A DNA stretch of 64,000 nt from Cohnella rhizoplanae (GTDB lineage Bacteria > Bacillota > Bacilli > Paenibacillales > Paenibacillaceae): contig NZ_CAOJCN010000009.1 of assembly GCF_948329515.1 (NCBI RefSeq), forward strand, positions 1 through 64,000. Direction: 5' to 3'. Below are positions 49,605 to 57,702 of this stretch, one piece after another. How positions within the stretch are numbered: position 1 is the first letter of the stretch; each line of letters opens with the position of its first letter. The translations under genes were made by a program, and so were the position numbers. The notes under the pieces are model-generated. The model was given only the letters and a program-made list of their open reading frames with translations, ran no database searches and was not told the DNA's origin.

Positions 49605-50183
49605 TCAGTTATGACTGTGTCCGTTATATACCCGGTGCGCGCTCGGTTGAAACGGTTCCGGAACATAGGCGGCGCTGTCGTACAGCCGCGGCTCTTCGAC
49701 CGGCGCCTCGGCAGCCGCGCGGATCGCTTTCTCTTCCTTGCCCTGCTGCTTGGCGCTGCGGACGGCGGATACGACGTTCATGCCGATCTTGAACCATTCG
49801 GTCCAAGTCTTCTTGTGCTCCGGACCGGGTTCTAGCGCGGCTACCTGCTGCCGTACCGCGCGGGACAAGGTCGACGAGATATCCCTTACGGCGCCCGTCG
49901 TCTCCTTCAGCGTCGAACCGGCATTGCGAGCGGCCTGGAAGAAATCGTCGGTAGACCGGATCTTGTTTTTCACGTCCTCGGAGATTACCTTGACGTTGTT
50001 GGTCAGATCCTCCACTTTCGTATGCAGCATGCCTACCGTCTGGTTCGCTTCCTTAATCGTGCCTTGCACGGAGACCAGCGTCTCGCGGGCCGCTTTCAGC
50101 GTTACGATCAGATATACGCAGAGGGCGGCGAAGCTGACCGCGACGACAACGACGCTCCAAGCCATCAATGCCTGGTTGCTCAT
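49605..50183 (-). CDS. YtxG-like protein (DUF948)
   Basis: This 192-residue protein has one membrane helix (about 7-29) and a long coiled-coil-like cytoplasmic part with QGTIKEANQTVGML and DLTNNVKVISEDVKN, typical of DUF948. YtxG and YtxH belong together in the SigB-controlled ytxGHJ operon of Bacillus subtilis; here their homologues lie at opposite ends of the stress island. The start is ATG 50183, with AAGGTG upstream; a longer in-frame reading would overlap the promoter. A SigB-type promoter precedes it. Confidence 0.82.
   Translation of the reverse strand: MSNQALMAWSVVVVAVSFAALCVYLIVTLKAARETLVSVQGTIKEANQTVGMLHTKVEDLTNNVKVISEDVKNKIRSTDDFFQAARNAGSTLKETTGAVRDISSTLSRAVRQQVAALEPGPEHKKTWTEWFKIGMNVVSAVRSAKQQGKEEKAIRAAAEAPVEEPRLYDSAAYVPEPFQPSAHRVYNGHSHN
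49628..49653 (-). promoter_or_regulatory. SigB-type promoter inside the YtxG-like gene, for the YflT-like gene
   Basis: On the minus strand GTTTCA (49648-49653) and GGGTAT (49628-49633) are 14 bases apart, the best match to the SigB consensus in the window. It is about 90 bases upstream of the start at 49537. Confidence 0.7.
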
Positions 50184-50550
50184 GCGTATCACCTTCCTTT
50201 CTTGGGAATATCGTTTGTTCTTGCATATCGTCAATTACCCCTGCCTTCGGGCCCCGAAACGACGTTTCGGCCACCGCGCGGATGGAAGACAGGACCGTTC
50301 CTCGCGATTTTTCATTAAGTTAATGTAGGATTAATTTGGCGCCTTCCGCAGGTGATTCAGCGAGCTGGGCCAGTGGTAAGGATGCAGCAAGATCATACCG
50401 ATGCATGAAACTAGCGGGGCGAAACGGGCAAGCGGAATATCCGCTATACCGATTCGAGAGGCGGTCGGGCAGAATCATCCGATAGCTCGCGCAAGCCGAA
50501 CCCGCCATGTCCCGCAGGGTATGACCATCATCTTTCTAGGAGGCGTTCTT
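50184..50550. other. Intergenic region with a SigB-type promoter only
   Basis: Apart from the promoter at 50235-50260 I see no gene, RNA motif or terminator in this stretch. The hexamer pair AGCGGA-ATA-TCCGCT near 50430 and GGGTAT at 50517-50522 are noted without a firm role. Confidence 0.4.
50235..50260 (-). promoter_or_regulatory. SigB-type promoter of the YtxG-like gene
   Basis: On the minus strand GTTTCG (50255-50260) and GGGTAA (50235-50240) are 14 bases apart, about 52 bases upstream of the start at 50183. Confidence 0.7.
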
Positions 50551-50715
50551 ATGTTATACTGGGCATTTATTTTCTTGCTGGTGGCGATCGTCGCGGCGAT
50601 CTTCGGATTCGGCGGCATCGTCGGCGCTGCTGTAGGCGTAGCGAAGTTCCTGTTCTTCCTCTTCCTGATCTTGTTCGTAGTCTCCCTCATCTTCGGCCGT
50701 CGCCGCAATCTATAA
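50551..50715 (+). CDS. DUF1328 small membrane protein
   Basis: This 54-residue protein consists almost only of two hydrophobic helices ([20 protein letters not shown] and [19 protein letters not shown]) and a basic end. It matches the DUF1328/UPF0391 group. The ATG at 50551 has AGGAGG eight bases upstream. A GGGTAT lies 30 bases upstream but without a matching -35, so SigB control is uncertain. Function is unknown. Confidence 0.8.
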   Translation: MLYWAFIFLLVAIVAAIFGFGGIVGAAVGVAKFLFFLFLILFVVSLIFGRRRNL

Positions 50716-50743
50716 CGCGAGACCGACTATAACGCGAGACTGA
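50710..50743. repeat. 17-bp tandem duplication at the DUF1328 stop
   Basis: CTATAACGCGAGACCGA is followed directly by a copy that differs at one base (CTATAACGCGAGACTGA). The first copy includes the stop codon. Confidence 0.75.
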
Positions 50744-50785
50744 AGATTTATCGTTCGCGACCGCGACAATAGCGTCGCAAGCAGT

Positions 50786-50837
50786 AAAAACGGCAATCGG
50801 CTGCGGAATTTCCGCAACGGTTGCCGTTTCCGTTTTT
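50786..50837 (+). terminator. Terminator after the DUF1328 gene
   Basis: CGGCAA and TTGCCG with inner TGCGGA/TCCGCA arms form a strong hairpin, followed by TTTCCGTTTTT. The A-run on the left may allow termination in both directions. Confidence 0.8.
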
Positions 50838-51007
50838 ACGTAGCTTTCCATTTTCTCGCGGCCTGTCGTTTTTCGTTCGGAAAAAGCGCTTCGCGGGAAC
50901 GTTTTTCTGACAATTCCTGTTTCAGCGACGGCAAAATGCGTTAATTAAGAACATGCCGCCTGCGCCGCATAAGCGATGGCAATCACGTAACGGAGGTAGA
51001 TGCGTCC

Positions 51008-52036
51008 ATGCAAGCATTGTTACTCGGCGCGGAACCGGCAGACGGCGATTCCTTGGGATGGACGACTGCCGTCGGCAACCGCCCTTGGATCGAGCACTTG
51101 ATCTTGCATGCCCGCGAGCAAGGCGTCCGCGACTTCGTCGTCGCAATCGGACGGCAGGACGGACCGGAAATCCGTAAGCTGCTGGGAGAAGGCGACAAAC
51201 TCGGCGTGCGAATCGCATACCTGACCGGTTGGGAACCGCTGGGTACGGCCGGTACGGTCAAGCTGGCTGAGCCGCTGCTTAAGGACCGATTAATCGTCAT
51301 GCATGCGAATGTCGTTCACGCGCTGCGTCTGGACGACCTCATGTCCTATCATGAGGATCGGTTCGCGCTTGCTACGTTATGTTTGAAGCAGTCCGGACGC
51401 GATTCCCCATACGGCGTAGCTTCGGTGGGGCCAGACGGCCGCGTAGTTGCGCTTCGGGAAGAGGCAAGCAATCAGATTGCGCCGACTAATCTTACCAATG
51501 CGGGCGTATATATGTTGAGTAAATCCGCGCTGTCGCGGATCCCGGAGGGACGCAGCGTCTCTCTGGAAAAGGAACTATTTCCTCTTCTGATCGGTAATGG
51601 AAGCGGCGTTGTCGGCTATATTCCGAAAGGATACTGCAGGATAGCGGCTACGCCGGAGAGCTATGCGCAGATTCACTGGGATCTGCTCGACCGCAAGCTT
51701 CCGCTCTCGATCAGCGGTACGGAAATGAACGAAAAGGGAATCTGGATCGGCAAGGACGCGAAAATCGGGAAAGGCGTGCTGCTGGTGCCGCCCGTCGCGA
51801 TCGGCGATTACGCGAGGATCGGCGACAAAGCGATCGTAGGTCCTTATTCGGTCATCGGTTCTTATTGCCATATCGGCGAAGGTTCCCGGATATCCAGGTC
51901 GGTACTCCCGGCCCGATTCGTCGTCGGCGAATCTTCACGGCTTAACGGCTGTGTACTCAGCTCCGGCCCCCCTATCGCCGAAGCTTCTCTATGGCGTGAA
52001 CAGATTATCGACAACAAGCTGGAGGTGCGACATTAA
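51008..52036 (+). CDS. Nucleotidyltransferase-like protein with altered signature
   Basis: This 342-residue protein resembles sugar-phosphate nucleotidyltransferases such as mannose-1-phosphate guanylyltransferase: a Rossmann-like domain (about 1-225) and a left-handed helix C-terminus (hexapeptides such as GIWIGKDAKIGKG and GDYARIGDKAIVG). The N-terminal signature GGxGTRLxPLT is missing: the first strand is followed by LGAEPADGDSLGW. The Asp in the metal motif is replaced as well (VMHANVVHAL). It may have lost catalysis or act as a regulatory or carrier protein. It begins a three-gene unit. Confidence 0.75.
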   Translation: MQALLLGAEPADGDSLGWTTAVGNRPWIEHLILHAREQGVRDFVVAIGRQDGPEIRKLLGEGDKLGVRIAYLTGWEPLGTAGTVKLAEPLLKDRLIVMHANVVHALRLDDLMSYHEDRFALATLCLKQSGRDSPYGVASVGPDGRVVALREEASNQIAPTNLTNAGVYMLSKSALSRIPEGRSVSLEKELFPLLIGNGSGVVGYIPKGYCRIAATPESYAQIHWDLLDRKLPLSISGTEMNEKGIWIGKDAKIGKGVLLVPPVAIGDYARIGDKAIVGPYSVIGSYCHIGEGSRISRSVLPARFVVGESSRLNGCVLSSGPPIAEASLWREQIIDNKLEVRH

Positions 52037-53218
52037 ATGAGTCCAAAAACCTTTCAAATCGCCTATGTGAGCACCTACGTACCGAAGAAATGCGGTTTGG
52101 CCACGTATACGCACCATCTTCGGGAAGCGGTCCGCGAGGCGCATAACGGTATTTTTCCCGACCCGGTCGTTGCCATGTGCAACGAAGACGAGCTCGAGCT
52201 TTATAACGAGAGCTGGCACTATCCCCTCCTTAAAGACGACAGGGAGGAATATCGCAAACTGGCGGATCACTTGAACCGGAGCGCGGTGGATATCGTGTCT
52301 CTTCAGCACGAATTCGGCATTTTCGGCGGAGAAGCCGGTTCATACGCTTTGGAGCTGCTGAACAGGCTGAATAAACCCGTCGTAACCACGTTCCACACGG
52401 TATTCGAGAATCCCCAGGAGCCCTATGCGTCGGTCCAGGCCGAGATCGCGAAGCGAAGCGACCGCATTCACGTCATGAACCGCAAGGCGATCGGCTATCT
52501 GAACGACAACTTCGGCATTCCGCTGGAGAAGATCTCCTTCATTCCCCACGGAACCCCCGTACCGAGCAAGGCGGACCGCATCCGCACCCGCAGCGAATAC
52601 GGTTGGGAGCAGCGCAAGGTCGTCTTCCAATTCGGCCTGCTTAGCCGCAGCAAAGGCGTAGAGCTCATCCTCCGCTCGATGGCCGCGGCCGTCAAGGCCG
52701 TGCCGGAGCTGCTGTACGTGCTCGCCGGTCAGACGCATCCCGAAGTGCGCAAGCACGAAGGCGAAGCCTACCGCGAAGAGCTGAACACGCTGATCAAGGA
52801 GCTCGGTTTGGAACACCACGTGCGCATGATCGACAGCTACATTCCTGAAGAAGAGCTCACCAACCTGCTGCAGGCTTGCGACCTGTACGTCACCCCTTAC
52901 CCAGGCATGCAGCAGATCACGAGCGGCACGCTGGCGTATGCGGTCGGCCTCGGACGGCCCGTGCTCAGCACCCCTTATATTTATGCGAAAGACCTGCTCC
53001 AAGGCAGCGAGGAGTTTCTGCTTCCGTACGGCGACGTCGAGGCTTGGGGCGTGAAGCTGATCGAGCTGTTCTCCTACCCGGAGAAGCTCAAGCTGTGCGA
53101 ATTGAAGGCTGCCGAGATCGGAAAAAGCATGCAATGGCCGGTCGTAGGCCAAGAATACCTGCAGCTGCTCGAACGGACGGCTGCGGAGAAGCGTTGGAGG
53201 ATGGCCGATGTTATATAA
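52037..53218 (+). CDS. GT4 family glycosyltransferase
   Basis: This 393-residue GT-B enzyme has the N-terminal YVPKKCGLATYTHHL loop and SLQHEFGIFGGE, and in the C-terminal domain FQFGLLSRSKGVELILR and the donor site TSGTLAYAVGLGRPV. It resembles mannosyl- or glucosyltransferases. The ATG is one base after the upstream stop, so it is cotranscribed; its last 11 bases overlap the following gene. Substrate cannot be told from sequence alone. Confidence 0.88.
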   Translation: MSPKTFQIAYVSTYVPKKCGLATYTHHLREAVREAHNGIFPDPVVAMCNEDELELYNESWHYPLLKDDREEYRKLADHLNRSAVDIVSLQHEFGIFGGEAGSYALELLNRLNKPVVTTFHTVFENPQEPYASVQAEIAKRSDRIHVMNRKAIGYLNDNFGIPLEKISFIPHGTPVPSKADRIRTRSEYGWEQRKVVFQFGLLSRSKGVELILRSMAAAVKAVPELLYVLAGQTHPEVRKHEGEAYREELNTLIKELGLEHHVRMIDSYIPEEELTNLLQACDLYVTPYPGMQQITSGTLAYAVGLGRPVLSTPYIYAKDLLQGSEEFLLPYGDVEAWGVKLIELFSYPEKLKLCELKAAEIGKSMQWPVVGQEYLQLLERTAAEKRWRMADVI

Positions 53219-54596
53219 TCCGAAGGGGCGGAGCTTTCCGCCCTCTTTTACCCATTTGCGGCGAATGACGGACGATACGGGACTGCTCGAGCATGCGCTC
53301 GGGCGGACGCCCCGCAGGCTGGAAGGCTATACGACGGACGACAACGCGCGGTCCCTATGGGCCGTCACCGAATGGCTGCGCGACGTGCCAGGCTCCGAAG
53401 TCGGCGACGAGGACCGCCGGACGCTGCTCGATCTGGCGTCCATCTATCTATCCTTTATGCTATGGCAGCAAAAAGAAGACGGCTGGTGGCATAACAACGT
53501 TGCCTACGACCGGTCGCCTGAAGCAGAATCGGTCTCGTACGATTGCCAAGGACGCTCCATATGGGCATGCGTAGATGCCTGGGTCGGACTGCCCGATTCG
53601 CACAAGGATGCGGCCAAAGCGATGTTCGAATGCGCGCTGCCGACGATCGGCAGCCTCGACTCGCTGCGCGGCAAGTGCTATGCGCTATCGGCATGCGCGC
53701 ACGCGCTCGAATCCGAACGGCTCGGCCTCATCTCGTTCAAGCCGGGCTGGCGCGAACAGTTAAAGGCGCACGTGCAGCGCTTACAGGACGAATTAATCGG
53801 CCGGTTCAAGAAGAATTCGGACGAGGCTTGGCGTTGGTTCGAGCCGCAGATGAGCTACGGCAACGGGGTGATGCCCTGGGCGCTCCTGCGGGCCTATCGG
53901 GTGACGCACGCGCCGGAAGCGCTCGAGATCGGGCTTGACAGCCTGTCCTCCCTGCAGGCGGCGATGACCGCGGAGGAGGGCTGGTTCCGCCCGATCGGCA
54001 ACGCCGGCTGGCACTCGCGGAAGGTCAGCAGCAAGTGGGACCAGCAGCCGCTGGAGATCTTCAAGCTGGCGCTGGCGCTAGAGGAAGGCGCATTGGCACT
54101 AGAGGAGGCGGCTAAGCAGGGCGTCGCCCTGCTGCTCGCCTACGAGCAAGGCTCGGATCCGCGCCGGGGCGCAGGCGATGCCCGCTCGCAGGGCGGCGAC
54201 CGCGGTGCAGGCGGATATCGCGGCGCAGGCGCCATCCGGGCGCCGGAAGTCGGGATCGCGCTCGCCGTCCGCACCGAGACGGAGGAGCGGCAGACCGACG
54301 ATCGCGGCCGGCGGACGGACGACAGCGCTAACGCCGGCTCCGACACCCGCGGCGGCGCCAAGGAGAAGCTTCCGGCGGAAGCGCATGCGATCGAGGTCGC
54401 CGACTACGCCGCGCAGCTGCGGGCGGCGCGCAATCGCTGCCTGCAATGGTTCTACGGCGACAACGATCACGGCGCCATGATGGCGGACGCCAGCGACGGC
54501 AGCGGCTGCGACGGCCTCCAGGAAGACGGCCCCAACGTCAACTGCGGCGCCGAATCCACCATCTCCTATCTCATGACCTCGGCGCTTTGCCGCTGA
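53208..54596 (+). CDS. (alpha/alpha)6-type protein partnered with GT4
   Basis: This 462-residue protein is largely helical, with YTTDDNARSLWAVTEWL at about 41-57, YDCQGRSIWACVDAW, and a C-terminal GAESTISYLM motif. These features recur in (alpha/alpha)6-barrel proteins encoded next to GT4 enzymes; catalytic function is unproven. Between about residues 315 and 390 lies a low-complexity Gly/Arg/Asp-rich stretch that interrupts the fold and looks like a species-specific insert. The ATG lies inside the GT4 gene end, so translation is coupled. Confidence 0.72.
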   Translation: MLYNPKGRSFPPSFTHLRRMTDDTGLLEHALGRTPRRLEGYTTDDNARSLWAVTEWLRDVPGSEVGDEDRRTLLDLASIYLSFMLWQQKEDGWWHNNVAYDRSPEAESVSYDCQGRSIWACVDAWVGLPDSHKDAAKAMFECALPTIGSLDSLRGKCYALSACAHALESERLGLISFKPGWREQLKAHVQRLQDELIGRFKKNSDEAWRWFEPQMSYGNGVMPWALLRAYRVTHAPEALEIGLDSLSSLQAAMTAEEGWFRPIGNAGWHSRKVSSKWDQQPLEIFKLALALEEGALALEEAAKQGVALLLAYEQGSDPRRGAGDARSQGGDRGAGGYRGAGAIRAPEVGIALAVRTETEERQTDDRGRRTDDSANAGSDTRGGAKEKLPAEAHAIEVADYAAQLRAARNRCLQWFYGDNDHGAMMADASDGSGCDGLQEDGPNVNCGAESTISYLMTSALCR

Positions 54597-54616
54597 TTTT
54601 TTCCGGACTTATGATG

Positions 54617-54644
54617 ATCCCCCGCGGTTTGCGGGGGATTTTTT
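54617..54644 (+). terminator. Terminator of the glycosyltransferase unit
   Basis: ATCCCCCGC and GCGGGGGAT form a 9-bp stem with a GGTTT loop, followed by six T residues. Confidence 0.92.
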
Positions 54645-54694
54645 AATAACTAACGGTCAAGCCACTCCCACCCTATCTCTCAGCCGTCTTTGCC

Positions 54695-54916
54695 AATGTG
54701 CTTCCCATCGACAGTACTCTGCCGCTTGTGCCGCGGACCCCCGAATGTGCTTCCCATCGACAGCACTTTGCCGCATGGTCTCGCTCACCGCCGAATGTGC
54801 TTCCCATCGACAGCACTTTGCCGCATGGTCTCGCTCACCGCCAATTGTGCTTCCCATCGACAGCACTTTGTCGCTTGGTGCCGCTCACCGCCGAATGTGC
54901 TTTTCGTCGACAGACT
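54695..54916. repeat. Five-copy 50-bp repeat array B
   Basis: Five copies begin near 54695, 54744, 54794, 54844 and 54894, giving a period of 49-50 bases. The core GTGCTTCCCATCGACAGCAC can fold as a small hairpin (GTGCT/AGCAC), and the rest of each unit reads CTTTGCCGCATGGTCTCGCT with changes. The sequence is unrelated to array A at 32.3 kb, but period, hairpin core and placement between convergent genes are alike. It lies between the (alpha/alpha)6 gene and the leftward restriction-fold gene. Confidence 0.85.
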
Positions 54917-54981
54917 TTGACTATCACTTTCATCCCGCTTTTGGTTTCTTCGTGCAAAATATTCGGGTCTTATCAACTTTA

Positions 54982-55647
54982 TTAGATGCCCGACAACCTC
55001 ATGATTCTACCTCCTGGCGAGCGTTCCAACGTAATAAGTCCTTTTTGCTCCAAAGACAGCGTTGACTTGCTTATAGACTGGTAGCTGGCCTGCAACTGTT
55101 CGACGAGTTCTCCGATTTTAACGCTATTGCATTGTTCTCTCGCATAGTGAAGAATCGCCCTCTCGTAGACGTTCAGTCTCGGACCGGGCGTCGTCGATAG
55201 GAAGCCCCAGGCCGACAAGGCGGCGAGCAGTGTCTGTTGGCAGCGGCGCGGCTTCTCCAGCATGTCGTCGCGCGAGAAGCGGAGCAAATGCCAGCCGTCG
55301 ATGAGGAGATGGTTCTGCCGCTCCAGGTTGTCGGCGTACTTCCAGCGGCTGACGTCCCGCAGATGGGTGCCGAAGGCATCGGCTTCCATCAGCAACCCCC
55401 GCGACCGCCTGACCGGCTGCAGGAAGCCGAAGTCGCTGAAACGCACGCCGTCCTTCAAATCGACGAGCTCCATCTCGGGAATAAGACCGTCCAAGCTCCC
55501 CCTCACTTGCCACCAGACGTTATGGGCGAGCAGCTTTTCATTAAAGCGATCCAGCAGCAGCCTGCGCTTCCGCTCGCCCGCGCTCTGCTTGATCGCTCTG
55601 TCCATCATGGCGTCATAGGCGCGCTCGAACGCGGCATCCATGGTCAT
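54982..55647 (-). CDS. Restriction-endonuclease-like protein with winged-helix C-terminus
   Basis: This 221-residue protein has a middle region (about 60-125) with MEADAFGTHLRDVSRWKYAD, then NHLLIDGWHLLRFSRDDM, that resembles Vsr/DUF559-type endonuclease domains. A C-terminal winged-helix-like part follows (ERAILHYAREQCNSVKIGELV). Whether it cuts DNA is unknown. I start it at ATG 55647 because GGAGGAGAGG lies eight bases upstream; the frame is open further upstream to 55728 without a ribosome site. Confidence 0.65.
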   Translation of the reverse strand: MTMDAAFERAYDAMMDRAIKQSAGERKRRLLLDRFNEKLLAHNVWWQVRGSLDGLIPEMELVDLKDGVRFSDFGFLQPVRRSRGLLMEADAFGTHLRDVSRWKYADNLERQNHLLIDGWHLLRFSRDDMLEKPRRCQQTLLAALSAWGFLSTTPGPRLNVYERAILHYAREQCNSVKIGELVEQLQASYQSISKSTLSLEQKGLITLERSPGGRIMRLSGI

Positions 55648-55744
55648 AGGCCGGGCCTCTCCTCCGCCCAAAGTAAACAGGCCGCCCGCCGGATATGTTC
55701 CGACGAACGGCCTGTGCTTCAGGACCAATGAAAATCTTATTTAT

Positions 55745-55773
55745 AAAATACACTGTGCCGGCCGATCAGGCAA
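55745..55773 (-). promoter_or_regulatory. Possible promoter of the restriction-fold gene
   Basis: On the minus strand TTGCCT (55768-55773) and TATTTT (55745-55750) are 17 bases apart, in a short AT-rich stretch about 100 bases upstream of the start. Confidence 0.45.
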
Positions 55774-55783
55774 GCACAAATTT

Positions 55784-57064
55784 CTAAAGCTCCGTTCGCA
55801 GCTTCGCGAGCGCCGCCTCGAAGTCCGCCGGCAGCGGAGCGAGGACCGAGAGCGGCTCGCCGGTCCACGGATGCGGCCAGATCAGCCGTTCGCCGTGCAG
55901 CGCCTGCCTGGAGATGACCGTCCGTTTGCCGCCGTATAGGCCGTCTCCCGCAAGCGGATGGCCGATCGCCGCGAGATGAACGCGAATCTGATGCGTACGC
56001 CCTGTCTCCAGTCGCAAGCGAACCAGCGTGTAGCCTTCGAAGCGCTCCGCCACTTCATAATGCGTCACAGCGGCATCGCCAGTCTCGCTAACCCTGCGAC
56101 GCGTGGAGTGGTGCCGATCCTGGCCGATCGGCAGATTGATCGTGCCGCGTTCCTGCGGGAGCCTGCCCTCCGCCAGCGCGAGGTAGATGCGCTCGATCGA
56201 CTTCTCGCGCATCGCCTTATCGTATTGGTAGTGGGTGAATTCGTTTTTGGCGTACAATACGGGCCCCGTGGTCTCCTTGTCGATGCGGTGAATATGCCGG
56301 ATCCGGACGTCCTGACCCGACATCTCGTAATATGCGGCGACGCCGTGCGCCAACGTCCCCCGCTGCCCGCGCTCGCTGGGGTGAACCTCGTAGCCGGAGG
56401 GCTTGTTCACGACGAGCGTGAAGTCGTCCTCGTACAGCACGTTGAGTTCCATCCAGTCCGGAGGAAAGTCTCTCGTCTCCCGCGGGAACAGCGCCAGCCG
56501 CAGCGAGGAACCCTGAAGCATGATCCCGTGCGTCTGCGCGAGCTTCGCTACGAGCTTCGGCGCGAGCGGCGTAAACTTCATGATCTGCTGCAGCGGGGCG
56601 CCCGCTAGCTCGCCAGGCAGCCTGAGCTCCATCCACTCGGCTTTGCGACGGCCCAGCTTGAGCAAGGGTTCGGCGATACCGCCGGGCAGGGCCGAGCGCG
56701 TCTCGCGACGTTCGCCTCGCCCAGGGCCGGACCTGCCGGTTGCCCCTGGACCGACTCCCCCAGCATTCGTCCTCCTGGGATCCGGCGCGCCGCCTCTGCC
56801 GCTGACCGGACGCGACGACCCCGGCGCGCCTCTGCCGCCGGCCGAACGCGGCTGCGCCCTTCCGCCTGCGGATACGCCCGCGCGCCCCTGCTCCGCACCG
56901 CCACGCCCCGCTCGGCCGGACTGGCCCTGCCCCGGGACGCCTCGGCCCCGCTGCTGCTTCGGGTCGCCGGCGGAGCGCGAACCCGGACCGCCCCTGCGCT
57001 CTCCCTGCTGCTGTCCCTTTTGTTGCTTGGGCTTGCCTTGCCGATTGCGTCCGGCTCCGTTCAT
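55784..57064 (-). CDS. RluA-type pseudouridine synthase with Arg/Gly-rich N-terminal tail
   Basis: This 426-residue enzyme has the RluA catalytic domain (about 130-425) with HRIDKETTG around the catalytic Asp262 and the strand RLETGRTHQIRVHL. The first 125 residues are low complexity: 36 Gly, 22 Arg and 4 Lys against 6 acidic residues, an RGG-like disordered tail that standard RluA proteins lack. It could bind RNA. A sequence like an S4-type fold (APLQQIMKFTP...LVAKLAQTHG) lies between tail and catalytic domain. The ATG at 57064 has GGAG nine bases upstream. Confidence 0.88.
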   Translation of the reverse strand: MNGAGRNRQGKPKQQKGQQQGERRGGPGSRSAGDPKQQRGRGVPGQGQSGRAGRGGAEQGRAGVSAGGRAQPRSAGGRGAPGSSRPVSGRGGAPDPRRTNAGGVGPGATGRSGPGRGERRETRSALPGGIAEPLLKLGRRKAEWMELRLPGELAGAPLQQIMKFTPLAPKLVAKLAQTHGIMLQGSSLRLALFPRETRDFPPDWMELNVLYEDDFTLVVNKPSGYEVHPSERGQRGTLAHGVAAYYEMSGQDVRIRHIHRIDKETTGPVLYAKNEFTHYQYDKAMREKSIERIYLALAEGRLPQERGTINLPIGQDRHHSTRRRVSETGDAAVTHYEVAERFEGYTLVRLRLETGRTHQIRVHLAAIGHPLAGDGLYGGKRTVISRQALHGERLIWPHPWTGEPLSVLAPLPADFEAALAKLRTEL

Positions 57065-57198
57065 GCGCTTCAACTCCGACTCTCTTTGTTCTTCTTCGGT
57101 CAATATAAGTGAACGGCCACGTGATGTCAATTTCGGCATCGCCCGCCAATGCTCGGCTTCTCTCGGCAAGTATCCGGCAAGGCCGGGACGGCATGTTT

Positions 57199-57228
57199 TT
57201 GTCGCTTTCGGTCGGAACGGATTACAAT
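57199..57228 (+). promoter_or_regulatory. Possible promoter of the acidic-protein gene
   Basis: TTGTCG (57199-57204) and TACAAT (57223-57228) are 18 bases apart. Transcription would give a leader of about 130 bases before the start at 57363. Confidence 0.5.
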
Positions 57229-57362
57229 TTGATTACAGGCGGCGCATTCGATGGATACGGACAAATAGCGTCAATTTACACCCGTTTCCAGCTTGGGACC
57301 TTCGTGGTATTTTTGAATTCGGGGACCTGTCCCCGATATCATCGCCAAGGAGGCGGGGCGCA

Positions 57363-57686
57363 ATGAGCGCGAACGAAGAACTGCAGGACCAAGAGGTATT
57401 GGAAGCGCATACGGAAGAGCTTGGCGAGGAGACTTCCGCGGAGAATACCGGGATCGTCGCCGTCGACGAGGAAGCGGACGAGGCCGAAGTCGAAGCGGCT
57501 CCCGCTGTCGAAGACGCCGTGCTGGCCGACGACTGGGTCGCTTCTGACGAGGCGCCTGCAGCGCAATCGATCGAGACGGAAGAGGATGCCGATACGGAAG
57601 CCGCTGCGCAAGCCGACGACGATGCGGACGAGGACGAACAAGACGCGCCGCAGGCCGAGTTGGCCGACGAAGAGGACGCTGACTAA
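57363..57686 (+). CDS. Very acidic low-complexity protein
   Basis: This 107-residue protein has 43 Asp or Glu residues and no Lys or Arg, with many Ala and a few Gln. It is almost certainly disordered. No family is recognised. The ATG has AAGGAGGCGGGG upstream and a good terminator follows, so it is a real gene. It is head-to-head with the RluA-type gene whose tail is strongly basic. Possible roles, all inference, are an RNA- or protein-mimic, a chaperone-like buffer for the basic tail, or a metal sink. Confidence 0.75.
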   Translation: MSANEELQDQEVLEAHTEELGEETSAENTGIVAVDEEADEAEVEAAPAVEDAVLADDWVASDEAPAAQSIETEEDADTEAAAQADDDADEDEQDAPQAELADEEDAD

Positions 57687-57702
57687 TACGCGATAAAACG
57701 AC

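Noticed and set aside
50320..50470. A possible riboswitch or tRNA-like sequence in the YtxG to DUF1328 gap
   Set aside because: No conserved core of a known riboswitch class and no tRNA arms could be found.
50503..50522. GGGTAT upstream of the DUF1328 gene as a SigB promoter
   Set aside because: The -10 fits, but no sequence like GTTTNN lies 12-15 bases upstream; the nearest hexamers are CGAACC and GAACCC.
54690..54985. Short overlapping frames across repeat array B
   Set aside because: All derive from the 50-base unit, in several frames at once, without ribosome sites.
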